From contig CP131612.1 of the NCBI GenBank assembly GCA_030686115.1, forward strand, positions 2,542,001 to 2,606,000: 64,000 bases of DNA, given 5' to 3'. The notes under the pieces were generated by a model, which saw nothing but the letters and a program-made list of their open reading frames with translations, was not told the origin of the DNA and searched no databases. Shown piece after piece: positions 16,223 through 26,938 of the stretch; within the stretch, counting starts at the first letter, position 1; each line of letters begins with the position of its first letter. Made by a program: the position numbers and the translations under genes. This DNA is from Psychrobacter cibarius (lineage in GTDB: Bacteria; Pseudomonadota; Gammaproteobacteria; Pseudomonadales; Moraxellaceae).

Positions 16223-18148
16223 TTAGGGCGTTATAAAAATCAGTGCCAAACGAATGGCATTATAATCAATACTTTGCTTAAGATGATCGAATATTGGACG
16301 CAATTTAATACTGCCATCATCATTGAAATCATTTGGATTATTGGCGACTTTAATCGCGACATAGGCATTACCAACCGCCGTCATCACCTCATCCTCTGGC
16401 CGCAAATGATCACAAGCGAGACTTGGATCTTGAGATTTTAGGTCAGCAATATGACGCATGATGGTCGATTGTGAAAGCTGACGGGCTTGTGAGATTTCTG
16501 CAATCGACAAGCTCTCTTCTAATAATAATCGCGTCGCAAGCAAGGTACTGTCCGACTTATCAGAAACTTGATTGCCCAGTTTCTGTTTTTTGTCTATTTG
16601 CGCTTGTTGTTGCTCGCGGCGCTTTTTTTGCAAAGTGGAGTAAGCGTCAATCACTGATTTACTCAGCGTACCGCCCGATTTTAAAATAAATTTTTCATGT
16701 GCCTGCGTCATGCTCTCTTCATCAAGCATCGAATAATTGGCATCAGCTTCTTCTGACAGCACCAAAAATCGTTTATCCGCGCCGCGTGCTAGCGGATCAA
16801 GCTGCAAGCTCATATCATTCATACCCAGCAACTGCAAACCTGCCAACGACTTTAACCGTGACAATGCCACATAGCCCTGCCCTAGCTCAAAGGTGCGCGA
16901 TAAGTCTATTTCAGCAGCATCGAGGGTCATGCCTTGTGATTTATGAATGGTAATTGCCCATGCCAGACAAAGCGGCACTTGCTCATAGCTTGCCAGCACA
17001 TCTCCTGTCTCATCTTCGATGATCCATTCTTCAGGCTCAGCGACAACTTCACGCCCTGAATTGAGCCGAACCACGGGCATTTTTTGCGTCGTTGGCTTTT
17101 TGGCTTTGGGTTTCTCTTTTATGGCTTTTTTACTTTTGCCTTTTACAGTCTTATTCGTCTCACTTTCAGCACTGTCGTCATCGTCTTCGATTAAATCATC
17201 ACTACTTTCTTTGCTATCATCAATTTTGACAGCGGCAAAACCAATCAATTCACCCATCGTACCGTTGGACACGCCAAGTTCGGTATTGTTTTTGATAAAC
17301 ATCACCTTGGCACCGACTTTTAGTACCAAATCATCTTGGGTACGTACCGTTTTTTTAAGCGTCTCAACCAATTTACTATCGCCCGTAGACGTGGCGGTAA
17401 AGCGCATCATCTCGCCCTCTAACGCCGCAAGCTCTTTATCATTGATGCTATTAACGTTGAGATTGTGCGTATAAAGACGGGTACGTTTGATATCAACATT
17501 TTGGTCAAAAGTCGCCTCCAGCGCGGCAATCGATTCAAAAGTGACTTCCTGACGACGAATTTGGTTGAGAATATCGTCCAAATCAAGCCCGCCATTTGCC
17601 GCTTCACTAACCTGCCTGTGTTGCTCAGATAAGTAGCAAATATGGAACTTGGCATCAAGCCACGCTTCAGACATAAAGGCAAATTTTTCACGGTTGGTTT
17701 CACCCTTACTACCAATCGGCGGCAGCTGAAAAAAGTCCCCTGCGACGACTACCTGAATACCACCAAACGCCTTGTCATTTTTTCGGACATGCTTGAGTAC
17801 TTGGCTGACCAAATTGAGCTGCTTAGCATGCAACATCGATATCTCATCAATGACCAATACCGCGGTGTCTTTTAGTCGGTCTGCCAAAAACTGCTTGCGT
17901 GATAACGTAGTCAAGTCGCGGTCGCTCAACTCATCTTTGATACCGATGCCGGACCAGCTATGAATCGTTGTACCATTCATGTGTGTGGCAGCAATACCAG
18001 TACTCGCAGTGACGGCGACAGGCACACGGCGCGCACGCAGATAGTCGATATATTGATTGAGAGTATAAGTCTTACCTGAACCTGCTGAGCCAGTCAAAAA
18101 GACATTTTGACCCGTTTTTAAGATATCAAGAGCAGAAGATTGACGCAT
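16223..18148 (-). CDS. PIF1-like AAA ATPase/helicase with C-terminal HTH domain
   Basis: This is a 641-residue superfamily 1B helicase. Walker A GSAGSGKT is at 20-27, Walker B VLVIDEISML follows, then GDFFQLPPIG (motif III) and the C-terminal LAWAITIHKSQGMTLDAAEIDLS and GQGYVALSRLKSLAGLQLL motifs. Around 300-345 is an acidic then lysine-rich low-complexity insert. The last 100 residues contain a helix-turn-helix (LSIAEISQARQLSQSTIMRHIADL) of the type found at the end of bacterial Pif1/RecQ-like proteins. The likely role is unwinding of structured DNA in replication or repair. It is a single gene, divergent from the ALDH gene at 18439. Confidence 0.85.
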   Translation of the reverse strand: MRQSSALDILKTGQNVFLTGSAGSGKTYTLNQYIDYLRARRVPVAVTASTGIAATHMNGTTIHSWSGIGIKDELSDRDLTTLSRKQFLADRLKDTAVLVIDEISMLHAKQLNLVSQVLKHVRKNDKAFGGIQVVVAGDFFQLPPIGSKGETNREKFAFMSEAWLDAKFHICYLSEQHRQVSEAANGGLDLDDILNQIRRQEVTFESIAALEATFDQNVDIKRTRLYTHNLNVNSINDKELAALEGEMMRFTATSTGDSKLVETLKKTVRTQDDLVLKVGAKVMFIKNNTELGVSNGTMGELIGFAAVKIDDSKESSDDLIEDDDDSAESETNKTVKGKSKKAIKEKPKAKKPTTQKMPVVRLNSGREVVAEPEEWIIEDETGDVLASYEQVPLCLAWAITIHKSQGMTLDAAEIDLSRTFELGQGYVALSRLKSLAGLQLLGMNDMSLQLDPLARGADKRFLVLSEEADANYSMLDEESMTQAHEKFILKSGGTLSKSVIDAYSTLQKKRREQQQAQIDKKQKLGNQVSDKSDSTLLATRLLLEESLSIAEISQARQLSQSTIMRHIADLKSQDPSLACDHLRPEDEVMTAVGNAYVAIKVANNPNDFNDDGSIKLRPIFDHLKQSIDYNAIRLALIFITP

Positions 18149-18438
18149 ATATCTAAACCAATTAAGTTAATAGTAATAAGAAAAACAGCTTAAGAGCAAA
18201 TAATAAGAGAAAAAGCTGCCAACAATTATAACAGCTACATCCGTTTCGCGGACGACTTTAACCCTGATAAGCCACATAACTTAAAGTTATACGATACGAA
18301 ATATATCATTATAAAAAGTCATTATCGCTCATCGCTAAAGCTCAGTACGATAGGGTCATAGCTTGGTCAGGATGGCCAAATATTTATGCTTAAGTCGTTT
18401 GTTCTTAACTAGCCATAATACACAACAAGGAGTCGTTA

Positions 18439-19965
18439 ATGTTATACGCCTATCCCAATACTGAAAATAGTCCTGTTCAATTCCGCAAAAAATATGACAA
18501 CTTCATCAATGGTGAGTGGGTCGCGCCAATCGATGGTGAATACTTTGACAACTCAAGTCCAATCGATGGTAAAACCTTCTGTCAGATCGCGCGCTCTAAA
18601 GCTGCCGATGTTGAAGCTGCACTAGATGCCGCTCATGCTGCAAAAGACGCATGGGGCAAAACCAGTGTCACTGATCGCTCCAATATGTTGCTCAAACTTG
18701 CCGATGGTATCGAAGCCAATTTAGAGGCAATCGCTATCGCTGAAAGCTATGAGAATGGCAAACCAGTACGTGAGACCCTCGCCGCTGATATTCCAATCGC
18801 CATTGACCATTTGCGTTATTTTGCGGGCGTTATCCGCGCACAAGAAGGCGGCATTAGCCAAATTGATGAAGATACGGTTGCCTATCATTTTCATGAGCCT
18901 CTAGGCGTCGTCGGTCAAATCATTCCTTGGAACTTCCCTATTTTAATGGCGATTTGGAAAATTGCCCCAGCCCTTGCTGCGGGTAACTGTATCGTCCTCA
19001 AGCCTGCCGAGCAAACGCCAGCTTCTGTTTTATACATGCTTGACGTCATAGGCGCGGCGGATATTTTACCGAAAGGCGTACTAAACGTCATTAACGGCTT
19101 TGGTGTAGAAGCCGGTAAGCCAATTGCTTCCAACTCACGTATCGATAAAGTATCCTTTACGGGTGAAACCACCACTGGTCGCTTAATTATGCAATACGCC
19201 AGTGAAAATATCATTCCGGTCACGCTAGAGCTGGGCGGCAAAAGCCCAAATATCTTCTTTGCCGATATCATGGACGAAGACGATGACTTCTTAGACAAAG
19301 CAGTCGAAGGCTTGGTCATGTTTGCGCTAAACCAAGGTGAAGTTTGTACCTGCCCATCACGCGCGCTCGTACACGAAAGCATCTATGATGAATTTATGAA
19401 ACGCTGTATCGCTCGCGTGAAAGCGATAAAAATGGGCAACCCGCTTGATACCGATACCATGATTGGTGCGCAAGCCAGTTCAGATCAGCTAGAAAAAATC
19501 CTATCTTATCTTGATATTGGTAAAAAAGAAGGTGCAAAAGTCTTGGTCGGTGGTGAACTTGCCAAGTATGATGGCGATATGGCAAACGGTTATTATGTGC
19601 AGCCGACTATCTTTGAAGGCACGAATGATATGCGCGTGTTCCAAGAAGAAATCTTTGGTCCTGTGCTTGCTGTCACCACGTTTAAAGACGATGAAGAAGC
19701 GATGGCGCTAGCCAATGACACTTTATATGGTCTTGGTGCTGGTGTCTGGACGCGTAATGGTACTCGTGCTTATCGTTTCGGTCGTGGCATTAAAGCTGGC
19801 CGCGTTTGGACGAATTGCTATCATCTCTATCCTGCGCATTCAGCGTTTGGTGGGTATAAGCAGTCTGGTATTGGCCGCGAAAACCATCTGATGATGCTAG
19901 ACCATTATCAACAAACTAAGAACATGCTGGTCTCTTATAGTCCTAAGGCGATGGGCTTCTTTTAA
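18439..19965 (+). CDS. NAD-dependent aldehyde dehydrogenase (AldB/ExaC-like acetaldehyde dehydrogenase)
   Basis: This 508-residue aldehyde dehydrogenase has Cys303 in [14 protein letters not shown] and Glu264 in [10 protein letters not shown]. The extra Cys after the nucleophile (CTC) and the N-terminal [20 protein letters not shown] match the AldB/ExaC acetaldehyde dehydrogenase group. It converts acetaldehyde and other short aldehydes to acids in the cytoplasm. AAGGAG lies six bases before the ATG. It is first of a run with a zinc alcohol dehydrogenase, a DUF779 protein and a GMC oxidoreductase, so it probably acts in alcohol use. Gaps of 100-200 bases between these genes leave the operon uncertain. 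Confidence 0.9.
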   Translation: MLYAYPNTENSPVQFRKKYDNFINGEWVAPIDGEYFDNSSPIDGKTFCQIARSKAADVEAALDAAHAAKDAWGKTSVTDRSNMLLKLADGIEANLEAIAIAESYENGKPVRETLAADIPIAIDHLRYFAGVIRAQEGGISQIDEDTVAYHFHEPLGVVGQIIPWNFPILMAIWKIAPALAAGNCIVLKPAEQTPASVLYMLDVIGAADILPKGVLNVINGFGVEAGKPIASNSRIDKVSFTGETTTGRLIMQYASENIIPVTLELGGKSPNIFFADIMDEDDDFLDKAVEGLVMFALNQGEVCTCPSRALVHESIYDEFMKRCIARVKAIKMGNPLDTDTMIGAQASSDQLEKILSYLDIGKKEGAKVLVGGELAKYDGDMANGYYVQPTIFEGTNDMRVFQEEIFGPVLAVTTFKDDEEAMALANDTLYGLGAGVWTRNGTRAYRFGRGIKAGRVWTNCYHLYPAHSAFGGYKQSGIGRENHLMMLDHYQQTKNMLVSYSPKAMGFF

Positions 19966-20062
19966 TTCTGTTTTTCAAAGCACTTTATGGCAAAACCGTA
20001 AAGTGCGACCTCGATGCTCGCCGAGCATCTTAATGTAAAGAACGATGACAAGGAGTTACAAC

Positions 20063-21091
20063 GTGAGTAATAAAATGAAAGCGGCCGTGCTGCATGAATT
20101 CGGACAACCCTTAGAAATTGAAGAAGTAGATATTCCAACCGCAGGTGCTGGTCAAATCGTCGTAAAAATGCAGGCATCAGGTGTCTGTCATACCGATTTG
20201 CATGCCATTGAGGGCGATTGGCCAGTCAAACCTAGCCCACCGTTTATCCCAGGTCACGAAGGCGTTGGTCTTATCACTGCCGTTGGCGAAGGTGTCACTC
20301 ATGTGAAGGAAGGCGACCGAGTCGGTATCCCTTGGCTCTACTCTGCTTGTGGCCACTGTACCCATTGCTTAGGTGGTTGGGAAACCTTATGCGAAAGCCA
20401 ACAAAACTCTGGTTACTCTGTAAACGGCAGCTTTGCAGAATATGTACTAGCAGATGCCAACTATGTCGGCATCATTCCTGAAAGCGTTGACTCTATTGAA
20501 ATTGCACCAGTGTTATGTGCAGGTGTCACGGTCTACAAAGGTCTTAAAATGACCGACACCAAGCCAGGCGATTGGGTTGTTGTTTCAGGTATTGGCGGAC
20601 TCGGTCATATGGCAGTTCAATATGCCATTGCGATGGGATTGAACGTTGCTGCTGTTGATATTGATGACGAAAAACTGGCATTCGCTAAAAAACTGGGCGC
20701 CAAAGTCACTGTCAATGCGAAAAATACTGACCCTGCTGAATATCTACAAAAAGAAATCGGCGGTGCTCACGGTGCGCTCGTGACAGCAGTATCTTCAAAA
20801 GCTTTTGATCAAGCATTGGGCATGTTACGACGCGGTGGTACTTTGGTCTGTAATGGTCTACCAACGGGCGAATTCCCAGTATCCATTTTTGATACTGTTT
20901 TAAACGGTATTACCATTCGTGGCTCAATCGTTGGTACGCGTCTCGACTTGCAAGAGTCGCTAGACATGGCAGCAGCAGGCAAAGTAAAAGCCACCGTTGC
21001 CGCTGAGCCACTAGAAAATATCAATGATATCTTTGATCGTATGCGTGATGGCAAAATCGAAGGTCGCATTGTCATTGACTATAGTCTGTAG
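20063..21091 (+). CDS. adhP: Zinc-dependent alcohol dehydrogenase (AdhP-like)
   Basis: This is a 342-residue medium-chain dehydrogenase. The catalytic zinc ligands Cys42 (SGVCHTDLH) and His65 (PGHEGVG) and the structural zinc cysteines 96, 99, 102 and 110 (CGHCTHC...C) are all present. The NAD site is [12 protein letters not shown]. It is the ethanol/propanol-type AdhP, oxidising primary alcohols to aldehydes for the ALDH encoded just upstream. The start is set at the GTG at 20063, seven bases after AAGGAG; an ATG six codons earlier overlaps that site and one four codons later is too far. Symbol by family resemblance. Confidence 0.9.
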   Translation: MSNKMKAAVLHEFGQPLEIEEVDIPTAGAGQIVVKMQASGVCHTDLHAIEGDWPVKPSPPFIPGHEGVGLITAVGEGVTHVKEGDRVGIPWLYSACGHCTHCLGGWETLCESQQNSGYSVNGSFAEYVLADANYVGIIPESVDSIEIAPVLCAGVTVYKGLKMTDTKPGDWVVVSGIGGLGHMAVQYAIAMGLNVAAVDIDDEKLAFAKKLGAKVTVNAKNTDPAEYLQKEIGGAHGALVTAVSSKAFDQALGMLRRGGTLVCNGLPTGEFPVSIFDTVLNGITIRGSIVGTRLDLQESLDMAAAGKVKATVAAEPLENINDIFDRMRDGKIEGRIVIDYSL

Positions 21092-21297
21092 CAACCATTA
21101 CGTAGCCGCATGCTTTATGATATTTTGAGATTCGTAACACCGTCTCAATGACTGGCTAGAGTAATCATTAGTAAAGGGTCGTATCGTTTTCAACCACATA
21201 TGATAAATGATGTGAGTGAATATGATGCGACCCTTTATTTTCTACTCAGTATGATTATGAAAGATATCCGTTCGGGTCTAACGATAGGGAAATCATT

Positions 21298-21624
21298 ATG
21301 AAAGTCACAGCGACAGAGTCCTGCAAAGCATTAATCGACTTACTAAAATCTAAGCACGGTGAGCTGATGTTTCATCAATCAGGCGGCTGCTGCGATGGCA
21401 GTTCACCCATGTGTTATCCATTGGGCGAATTTAAAGTAGGCGGACAAGACGTACTCATCGGCGAGCTGGTTGGCTGTCCATTTTATATGGGTAAAGCTCA
21501 GCATAAGCTCTGGCAACATACCGATCTAACAATAGATGTGGTCGATGGACGCGGAGCCAGTTTTTCGCTTGAAATACCAGAAGGTAAGCGCTTTATCGTA
21601 CGTTCAGAGATATGTGCTGTATAA
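21298..21624 (+). CDS. DUF779 family protein
   Basis: This 108-residue cysteine-rich cytoplasmic protein has MFHQSGGCCDGSSPMCYPLGEF and LVGCPFYMG, the conserved motifs of DUF779, a family very often encoded beside acetaldehyde/AldB-type dehydrogenases. Its biochemical role is not established; the Cys cluster suggests metal or aldehyde handling, but that is a guess. AGGGA lies at a normal distance before the ATG. Its position, two genes after the ALDH and directly after the alcohol dehydrogenase, fits the known association. Confidence 0.88.
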   Translation: MKVTATESCKALIDLLKSKHGELMFHQSGGCCDGSSPMCYPLGEFKVGGQDVLIGELVGCPFYMGKAQHKLWQHTDLTIDVVDGRGASFSLEIPEGKRFIVRSEICAV

Positions 21625-21820
21625 GTTTAAATAGCATCCACCAGCGTTTTAACGACCTAGTATTGTTTTGCCATGCCATATGTTGATCGATAAACACCCC
21701 TTAGTCATTTTTATTTTATTATTCCAGCAAAATAATAGATACTGTAATGCGTACCCTATTTCAATAAACGCGTTTTAACGAGCACGTTTTACTCAGCATG
21801 GATGCTAGAAGGAATGTAAA

Positions 21821-23464
21821 ATGGAATTTGATAAAAAATTTGATTACGTCATCGTGGGTGGTGGTTCAGCCGGCTGCGTACTTGCTAGCCGATTAACAGA
21901 AAACCCAGACATTAGTGTCTGTTTATTAGAATATGGTGGTGAAGGCAAAGACCTTGCTGTCCGTGTCCCTGCTGGACTGATTTTGATGGTGCCAGGCAAG
22001 CCGCTGAAACTGAATAATTGGTGCTTTCACACCACGCTGCAGACGCACCTGAATGACCGCCGTGGCTTCCAACCACGTGGTCAATGCTTAGGCGGTTCAT
22101 CCGCTATCAATGCCATGATTTATACGCGTGGTAGTGCGCTCGATTATGAACGTTGGGTAGAACAAGGCTGTACTGGCTGGGGATTTGATGATGTACTGCC
22201 CTACTTTATCAAAGCAGAAAATAATATTCATGGTAGCGGCGAGCTGCATGGTGATAGTGGCCCGCTGCATGTCAGTGATTTACTGAGTCCGCGTGATATC
22301 TCCAAAGCATTCGTAGAAGCCGCCATCACCAATGGTTTAGATCATAATCAAGATTTTAATGGCGAAAAGCAAGACGGTACAGGACTATATCAAGTCACCC
22401 ATTTTCATGGCGAAAAACAAGGTCAACGCTGCTCTGCGGCAGCGGCTTATCTACATCCAGTACAAAACCGATCAAATCTGACCGTCATCACCCACGCCCA
22501 AGCCAACCGCGTCATTTTTGAAGACAAACAAGCCGTTGGTGTCGCTTATGAAAAAGATGGCGTCGAGCATGCGGTTATGGCGCGTCATGAAGTGATATTA
22601 TCTGGAGGCACTTTTGGCTCACCCAAAGTCCTGATGTTGTCAGGTATTGGACCTGCTGAGCATCTACAATCGCATGGCATCGACGTCGTGGTAGATGCGC
22701 CCGATGTTGGTGGTAATCTACAAGATCACTTAGATGTCGTTTTTGATTACGAGGTCAATACCACTGACGTCATCGGTATTGGTATGGCGACGATTTCGAC
22801 ATTGACCAAAAGTATTCGGCAGTGGAGAAAGGATGGTACAGGCCTCTTGTCTACCAACTATGCTGAAGCGGGCGCGTTCTTTAGTGTCGGTGATGATCCA
22901 AAAGAGTGGCCAAATACCCAACTGCACTTTGTCATATCCCGTGTGATTGAGCACGGTCGTGATCTCAGACGTGGCTTTGCGGTCTCTTGTCACAGTTGCT
23001 ACCTACGCCCTGAAAGCCGCGGTACGGTCAGACTGGACTCCGCCGACCCCTCAGATGCGGTATTGATTGATCCAAACTACCTCTCACACCCAAAAGATGT
23101 GGAATATATGATTGCAGGCGCGGAGCGTACGCGCGCCATCATGCAAGAATCACCCATCGCCAAATATATTACTGAAGACTACCCTGCTCCCTATATCGAA
23201 AAAGACGGTATGCTCGGCTATATCCGCAACAAATCAGATACCATTTATCATCCTGTCGGCACTTGCCGTATGGGTTCAGATGACCAATCCGTGGTTGATT
23301 TGCAATTAAAAGTACGCGGCGTAAATGGCTTAAGGGTCGTCGATGCCTCAATCATGCCGACTTTAATCAGCGGTAATACCAATGCGCCAACGATTATGAT
23401 TGCTGAAAAACTCGCAGACCTTATCAAAGCAAATCACGGTCATATCGAACCAGTCACGCCATAA
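21821..23464 (+). CDS. GMC-family FAD alcohol dehydrogenase (AlkJ/BetA-like)
   Basis: This 547-residue flavoprotein has the FAD fold [18 protein letters not shown], the GMC signature [18 protein letters not shown] and the C-terminal catalytic region [16 protein letters not shown]. It is a paralogue of the BetA encoded at 7566 but differs in substrate-side residues, and its alcohol-gene neighbourhood suggests an AlkJ-like, membrane-linked, quinone-reducing alcohol dehydrogenase rather than choline oxidation (inference). It ends in [22 protein letters not shown] supports the ATG start. It is the last gene of the alcohol/aldehyde cluster. Confidence 0.88.
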   Translation: MEFDKKFDYVIVGGGSAGCVLASRLTENPDISVCLLEYGGEGKDLAVRVPAGLILMVPGKPLKLNNWCFHTTLQTHLNDRRGFQPRGQCLGGSSAINAMIYTRGSALDYERWVEQGCTGWGFDDVLPYFIKAENNIHGSGELHGDSGPLHVSDLLSPRDISKAFVEAAITNGLDHNQDFNGEKQDGTGLYQVTHFHGEKQGQRCSAAAAYLHPVQNRSNLTVITHAQANRVIFEDKQAVGVAYEKDGVEHAVMARHEVILSGGTFGSPKVLMLSGIGPAEHLQSHGIDVVVDAPDVGGNLQDHLDVVFDYEVNTTDVIGIGMATISTLTKSIRQWRKDGTGLLSTNYAEAGAFFSVGDDPKEWPNTQLHFVISRVIEHGRDLRRGFAVSCHSCYLRPESRGTVRLDSADPSDAVLIDPNYLSHPKDVEYMIAGAERTRAIMQESPIAKYITEDYPAPYIEKDGMLGYIRNKSDTIYHPVGTCRMGSDDQSVVDLQLKVRGVNGLRVVDASIMPTLISGNTNAPTIMIAEKLADLIKANHGHIEPVTP

Positions 23465-23921
23465 AATATGGGAAGATATGCGTCTTATAATTAGTATTTT
23501 TATTTAAGAAGCTTATATATTAAAACTTTATATTCAATAAAATGAAAATAAGCGAATTATATAAAAGTTTAACCCTTGTTTTTTCGTGGTTATTTTTATC
23601 AGCATTTCTAAAATAAGGAGAAACTCTAACAAACTTGTCAATAAAGATAGTAAAACAGAACGTTTTCTATCAAATTAGCTTATGGATGTCTTGCATTACC
23701 ACTGTTGAACAGAGTATATTTAAACCACTTATTTATATCGGTATTTTTTGCAAATCTGAATAATGGTTAATACAACCTGAAATATTTTTTATTTTGCATA
23801 TTAGAAACACCATATAAACAATTGCTTTAAAGGGAATTAAAAGCACGCTCATTATATTTATAGGTCAAAAACGATCTTATAAATATATTGGCGACTATTT
23901 ATCATTACATAGGATGTAATA
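23465..23921. other. AT-rich non-coding gap upstream of dppA
   Basis: This is 457 bases without a plausible gene on either strand. It is strongly AT-rich and must carry the dppA promoter; a long leader is possible. An AAGGAG at about 23615 is not followed by a start codon with an open frame. I see no clear riboswitch fold or terminator. Confidence 0.55.
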
Positions 23922-25562
23922 ATGCAAAAATCACTCTTCAAACTGACGATGTTGGCGACAGTTATTCTAGGCATCAGTGCCTGTAGCGGCGACAACAAAA
24001 CCACCGATGAATCTGCTGCCAGCTCAGATGCTAAAGCAGCCAAAACCTTACTTTATTGCTCAGAAGGTAGTCCGGCTGGATTCGATCCAGCACAGTACAC
24101 TGCAGGTACCGATTTTGATGCGAGCGCCTTTCCCATCTACAACGGCTTGGTAGAATTCAAAAGAGATGGTACTGAGATTCAGCCAGCCTTAGCCGAAAGC
24201 TGGGATATTAGTGAAGACGGCAAGACTTATACCTTTAACCTACGTAAAGGGGTTAAATATGGTAAGACCGATTACTTTACCCCAACCCGTGATTTCAACG
24301 CAGATGACATTGTCTTTACGCTAGAGCGTATCACCAATCCAGAGTTTGAATTTAATAAAGCCTATCCTGCTGAGTTCCCCTATTCGGTCGGTATGGGGCT
24401 ACCTGATATTATCTCCAATATCGAAAAAGTTGATGACAATACCGTAAAAATCACCCTAAGCGAAACCAATGCACCATTTTTACAGAACCTAGCGATGCCC
24501 TTCGCTTATATCGATTCTGCTGAGTATGCAGAAAAGTTAATGGCTTCTGGTAATGCTGCTGATATCAACACCAAACCTGTGGGTACAGGACCTTTCGTCT
24601 TTACTTCTTATCAAAAAGACGCGCAAATTCGTTATACCAAAAATCCAGACTACTGGAACAAAGACGATATTCATATCGATAACCTCGTGTTTGTCATCAC
24701 CAAAGATTCAGCGGTTCGTGCGCAAAAAGTGCAAGCAGGCGAATGTCATGTGTCCGCTTATCCAAAACCTGCCGAAATTGACTCTGTCAAAAAATCTGGT
24801 AAGGTCACCGTTCTCGATCAACCTGGCTTTAACGTCGGTTATGTGGGCTATAACGTTGAAAAACCGAAGCTTAGCGACCTTAAAGTTCGCCAAGCATTAG
24901 ATATGGCCATTAATAAAGACGCTATTATCAATGCGGTTTATCAAAGCGAAGGATTAAAAGCCACCAATCCAATGCCACCCACACAATGGGGTTACGACAA
25001 ATCTATCAAAGATGCACCTTATGATGTGGAAAAGGCCAAGTCCCTTATAAAAGAAGCAGGCGCGGACAAACTTGCGATTAATCTATGGTATATGCCCGTT
25101 CAACGCCCATACAATCCTAATGCCAAACTCATGGCTGAAATGCTACAAGCAGATTGGGCAAAAATTGGTGTCGATACCAAGCTTGTGACGTATGAATGGG
25201 GCGAGTATCTAAACCGCGCTGCTAAAGGTGAGCCTGATGTCATTCTAGCGGGCTGGACTGGTGACAATGGGGATCCTGATAACTGGCTTGGTACGCTACT
25301 ATCTTGTGATGCGGTCGGTGGCAATAACTACTCACGCTGGTGTAATAAAGACTTTGACACTTTGGTGACTAACGCCCGTCAGATTACCAATCAAGATGAG
25401 CGCGTCAACGACTATGTACAAGCTCAGCAGATATTCAAAGAGCAATTGCCTTGGACGACAATGGCGCATTCGGTGGTCACGGTATTCACCGCACCAAACG
25501 TCGTCGATTATAAAATTAGTCCGCTTGGCTCAATACGCTTCGATGGTGTAAAGGTTGAATAA
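23922..25562 (+). CDS. dppA: Dipeptide ABC transporter substrate-binding lipoprotein
   Basis: This 546-residue periplasmic solute-binding protein has a signal peptide with lipobox GISAC, so Cys21 is acylated, unlike the soluble DppA of E. coli. SBP_bac_5 family features include EGSPAGFDPAQYTAGTDFDASAFPIYNGLVEF near the N-terminus and the repeated KVRQALDMAINKDAIINAVY. It captures di- or oligopeptides and hands them to DppBC. The close match of the opening strands to DppA-type proteins and the following dppBCDF genes support the name; heme and other peptide-like ligands are possible. A 217-base gap with a short repeat separates it from dppB, which could allow higher dppA mRNA levels. Confidence 0.9.
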   Translation: MQKSLFKLTMLATVILGISACSGDNKTTDESAASSDAKAAKTLLYCSEGSPAGFDPAQYTAGTDFDASAFPIYNGLVEFKRDGTEIQPALAESWDISEDGKTYTFNLRKGVKYGKTDYFTPTRDFNADDIVFTLERITNPEFEFNKAYPAEFPYSVGMGLPDIISNIEKVDDNTVKITLSETNAPFLQNLAMPFAYIDSAEYAEKLMASGNAADINTKPVGTGPFVFTSYQKDAQIRYTKNPDYWNKDDIHIDNLVFVITKDSAVRAQKVQAGECHVSAYPKPAEIDSVKKSGKVTVLDQPGFNVGYVGYNVEKPKLSDLKVRQALDMAINKDAIINAVYQSEGLKATNPMPPTQWGYDKSIKDAPYDVEKAKSLIKEAGADKLAINLWYMPVQRPYNPNAKLMAEMLQADWAKIGVDTKLVTYEWGEYLNRAAKGEPDVILAGWTGDNGDPDNWLGTLLSCDAVGGNNYSRWCNKDFDTLVTNARQITNQDERVNDYVQAQQIFKEQLPWTTMAHSVVTVFTAPNVVDYKISPLGSIRFDGVKVE

Positions 25563-25661
25563 CCTGAGCTGATGACGTCCGGTAAGACATGCATGATTGT
25601 TTAATTTATATTCGGCTGGGTCAGACACTCTGCTCCAGCCGTATTTATATGAGTTAAGCGC

Positions 25662-25694
25662 CTTATTAAGCACTTATTAAGCACTTATTAAGCA
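25662..25694. repeat. 11-bp tandem repeat between dppA and dppB
   Basis: The unit cacttattaag occurs about three times in a row in the dppA-dppB gap. It is non-coding. Confidence 0.75.
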
Positions 25695-25779
25695 TTTTGT
25701 CACCGACTCTCTCATCTCTGCCAACATTCTACTCATCGATCTAAAACGATTGAACCACAACTATTGAATTGAGCAGCCC

Positions 25780-26796
25780 ATGCTACTTTATATTTTGCGT
25801 CGCATTGCCATTCTAATTCCTGTCTATCTTGGCTTAACACTATCGACATTTACCCTAATTCGGCTCGTCCCTGGAGATGCTGTCGAGATTATGATGGGTG
25901 AGCGTATGGTAGATCCAGAGCTACATGCTCGCGCGTTAGAAAGACTTGGCTTAGACAAACCCCTCATTGTCCAATATTGGGATTACTTAACCGGAATATT
26001 GACCGGTGATTTTGGTCAATCCTTTCGTACTCGTACTCCGGTATTACAAGATTTCTTTGCTCATTTTGTACCAACCTTAGAGCTGGCTTTGTGTGCCATT
26101 GTCATTGCCAGCGTTGTCGGTGTGAGCTTAGGTATCTTTGCCGCGCTACGACGTGGTACATGGATTGACTACACTCTAATGTCAGGGGCGCTGGCTGGCT
26201 ACTCTATGCCCATCTATTTATTAGGGCCTATTCTCACGGGTATATTCGCCCATTATCTCGGCCTGTTACCCGTCGCCGGTGTCATATCTGTCGCGCAGTT
26301 TTTAGACGTCAAACCTTTATATGGATCATGGTTATTGGGCTCTTTAACATCAGGAGAACCTGGCGCGTTTTGGGACGTGGTAAAACACTTTATCCTACCG
26401 TCTATTGCCTTATCGACCATACCACTCGCAATGATTGCACGCATGACACGCTCGGCGATGCTAGAGGTGTTAGATGAGGACTACGTGCGTACAGCGCGCG
26501 CCAAAGGCCTATCGCCGCGCCGCGTGATATTGGTACACGTCATGCGCAATGCCCTGATAACTGTGGTGACGGTGATTGGTTTACAGATGGCGACCTTGCT
26601 CGCGGGGGCTATTATCACTGAGACTATCTTTAGTTGGCCAGGTGTTGGTAATTGGCTGCTCGATGGGTTTTTCACTCGTGATTATCCTATCGTGCAAAAC
26701 GGTATTTTATTGGTCGCCACCGCCCTGATTTTGGTTAGTTTATTTATTGATATTTTGTATGGTCTTATCAATCCGCGTATTCGACATACTTCTTAA
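25780..26796 (+). CDS. dppB: Dipeptide ABC transporter permease DppB
   Basis: This 338-residue inner-membrane permease has six hydrophobic segments. The first part, MLLYILRRIAILIPVYLGLTLSTFTLIRLVPGDAVE, is the hallmark of DppB/OppB proteins. The cytoplasmic EAA loop (YVRTARAKGLSPRRVILVHVMRNALI), which docks on the ATPases, is present near residues 240-265. It pairs with DppC to form the pore. The ribosome site is weak (GAG). A 142-base gap follows before dppC. Confidence 0.93.
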   Translation: MLLYILRRIAILIPVYLGLTLSTFTLIRLVPGDAVEIMMGERMVDPELHARALERLGLDKPLIVQYWDYLTGILTGDFGQSFRTRTPVLQDFFAHFVPTLELALCAIVIASVVGVSLGIFAALRRGTWIDYTLMSGALAGYSMPIYLLGPILTGIFAHYLGLLPVAGVISVAQFLDVKPLYGSWLLGSLTSGEPGAFWDVVKHFILPSIALSTIPLAMIARMTRSAMLEVLDEDYVRTARAKGLSPRRVILVHVMRNALITVVTVIGLQMATLLAGAIITETIFSWPGVGNWLLDGFFTRDYPIVQNGILLVATALILVSLFIDILYGLINPRIRHTS

Positions 26797-26938
26797 TTTA
26801 ACATTGATAAATACTCATATTATAAATAGTGGTTATTAGTGTTTGTATGGTCTTGAGTGAGTTTTAGCACATTTTAAATGATTGCTAGAAATGGAACTCT
26901 ACATACTTGTAACGCGTTAGCCACTATAGGAACTGCTC

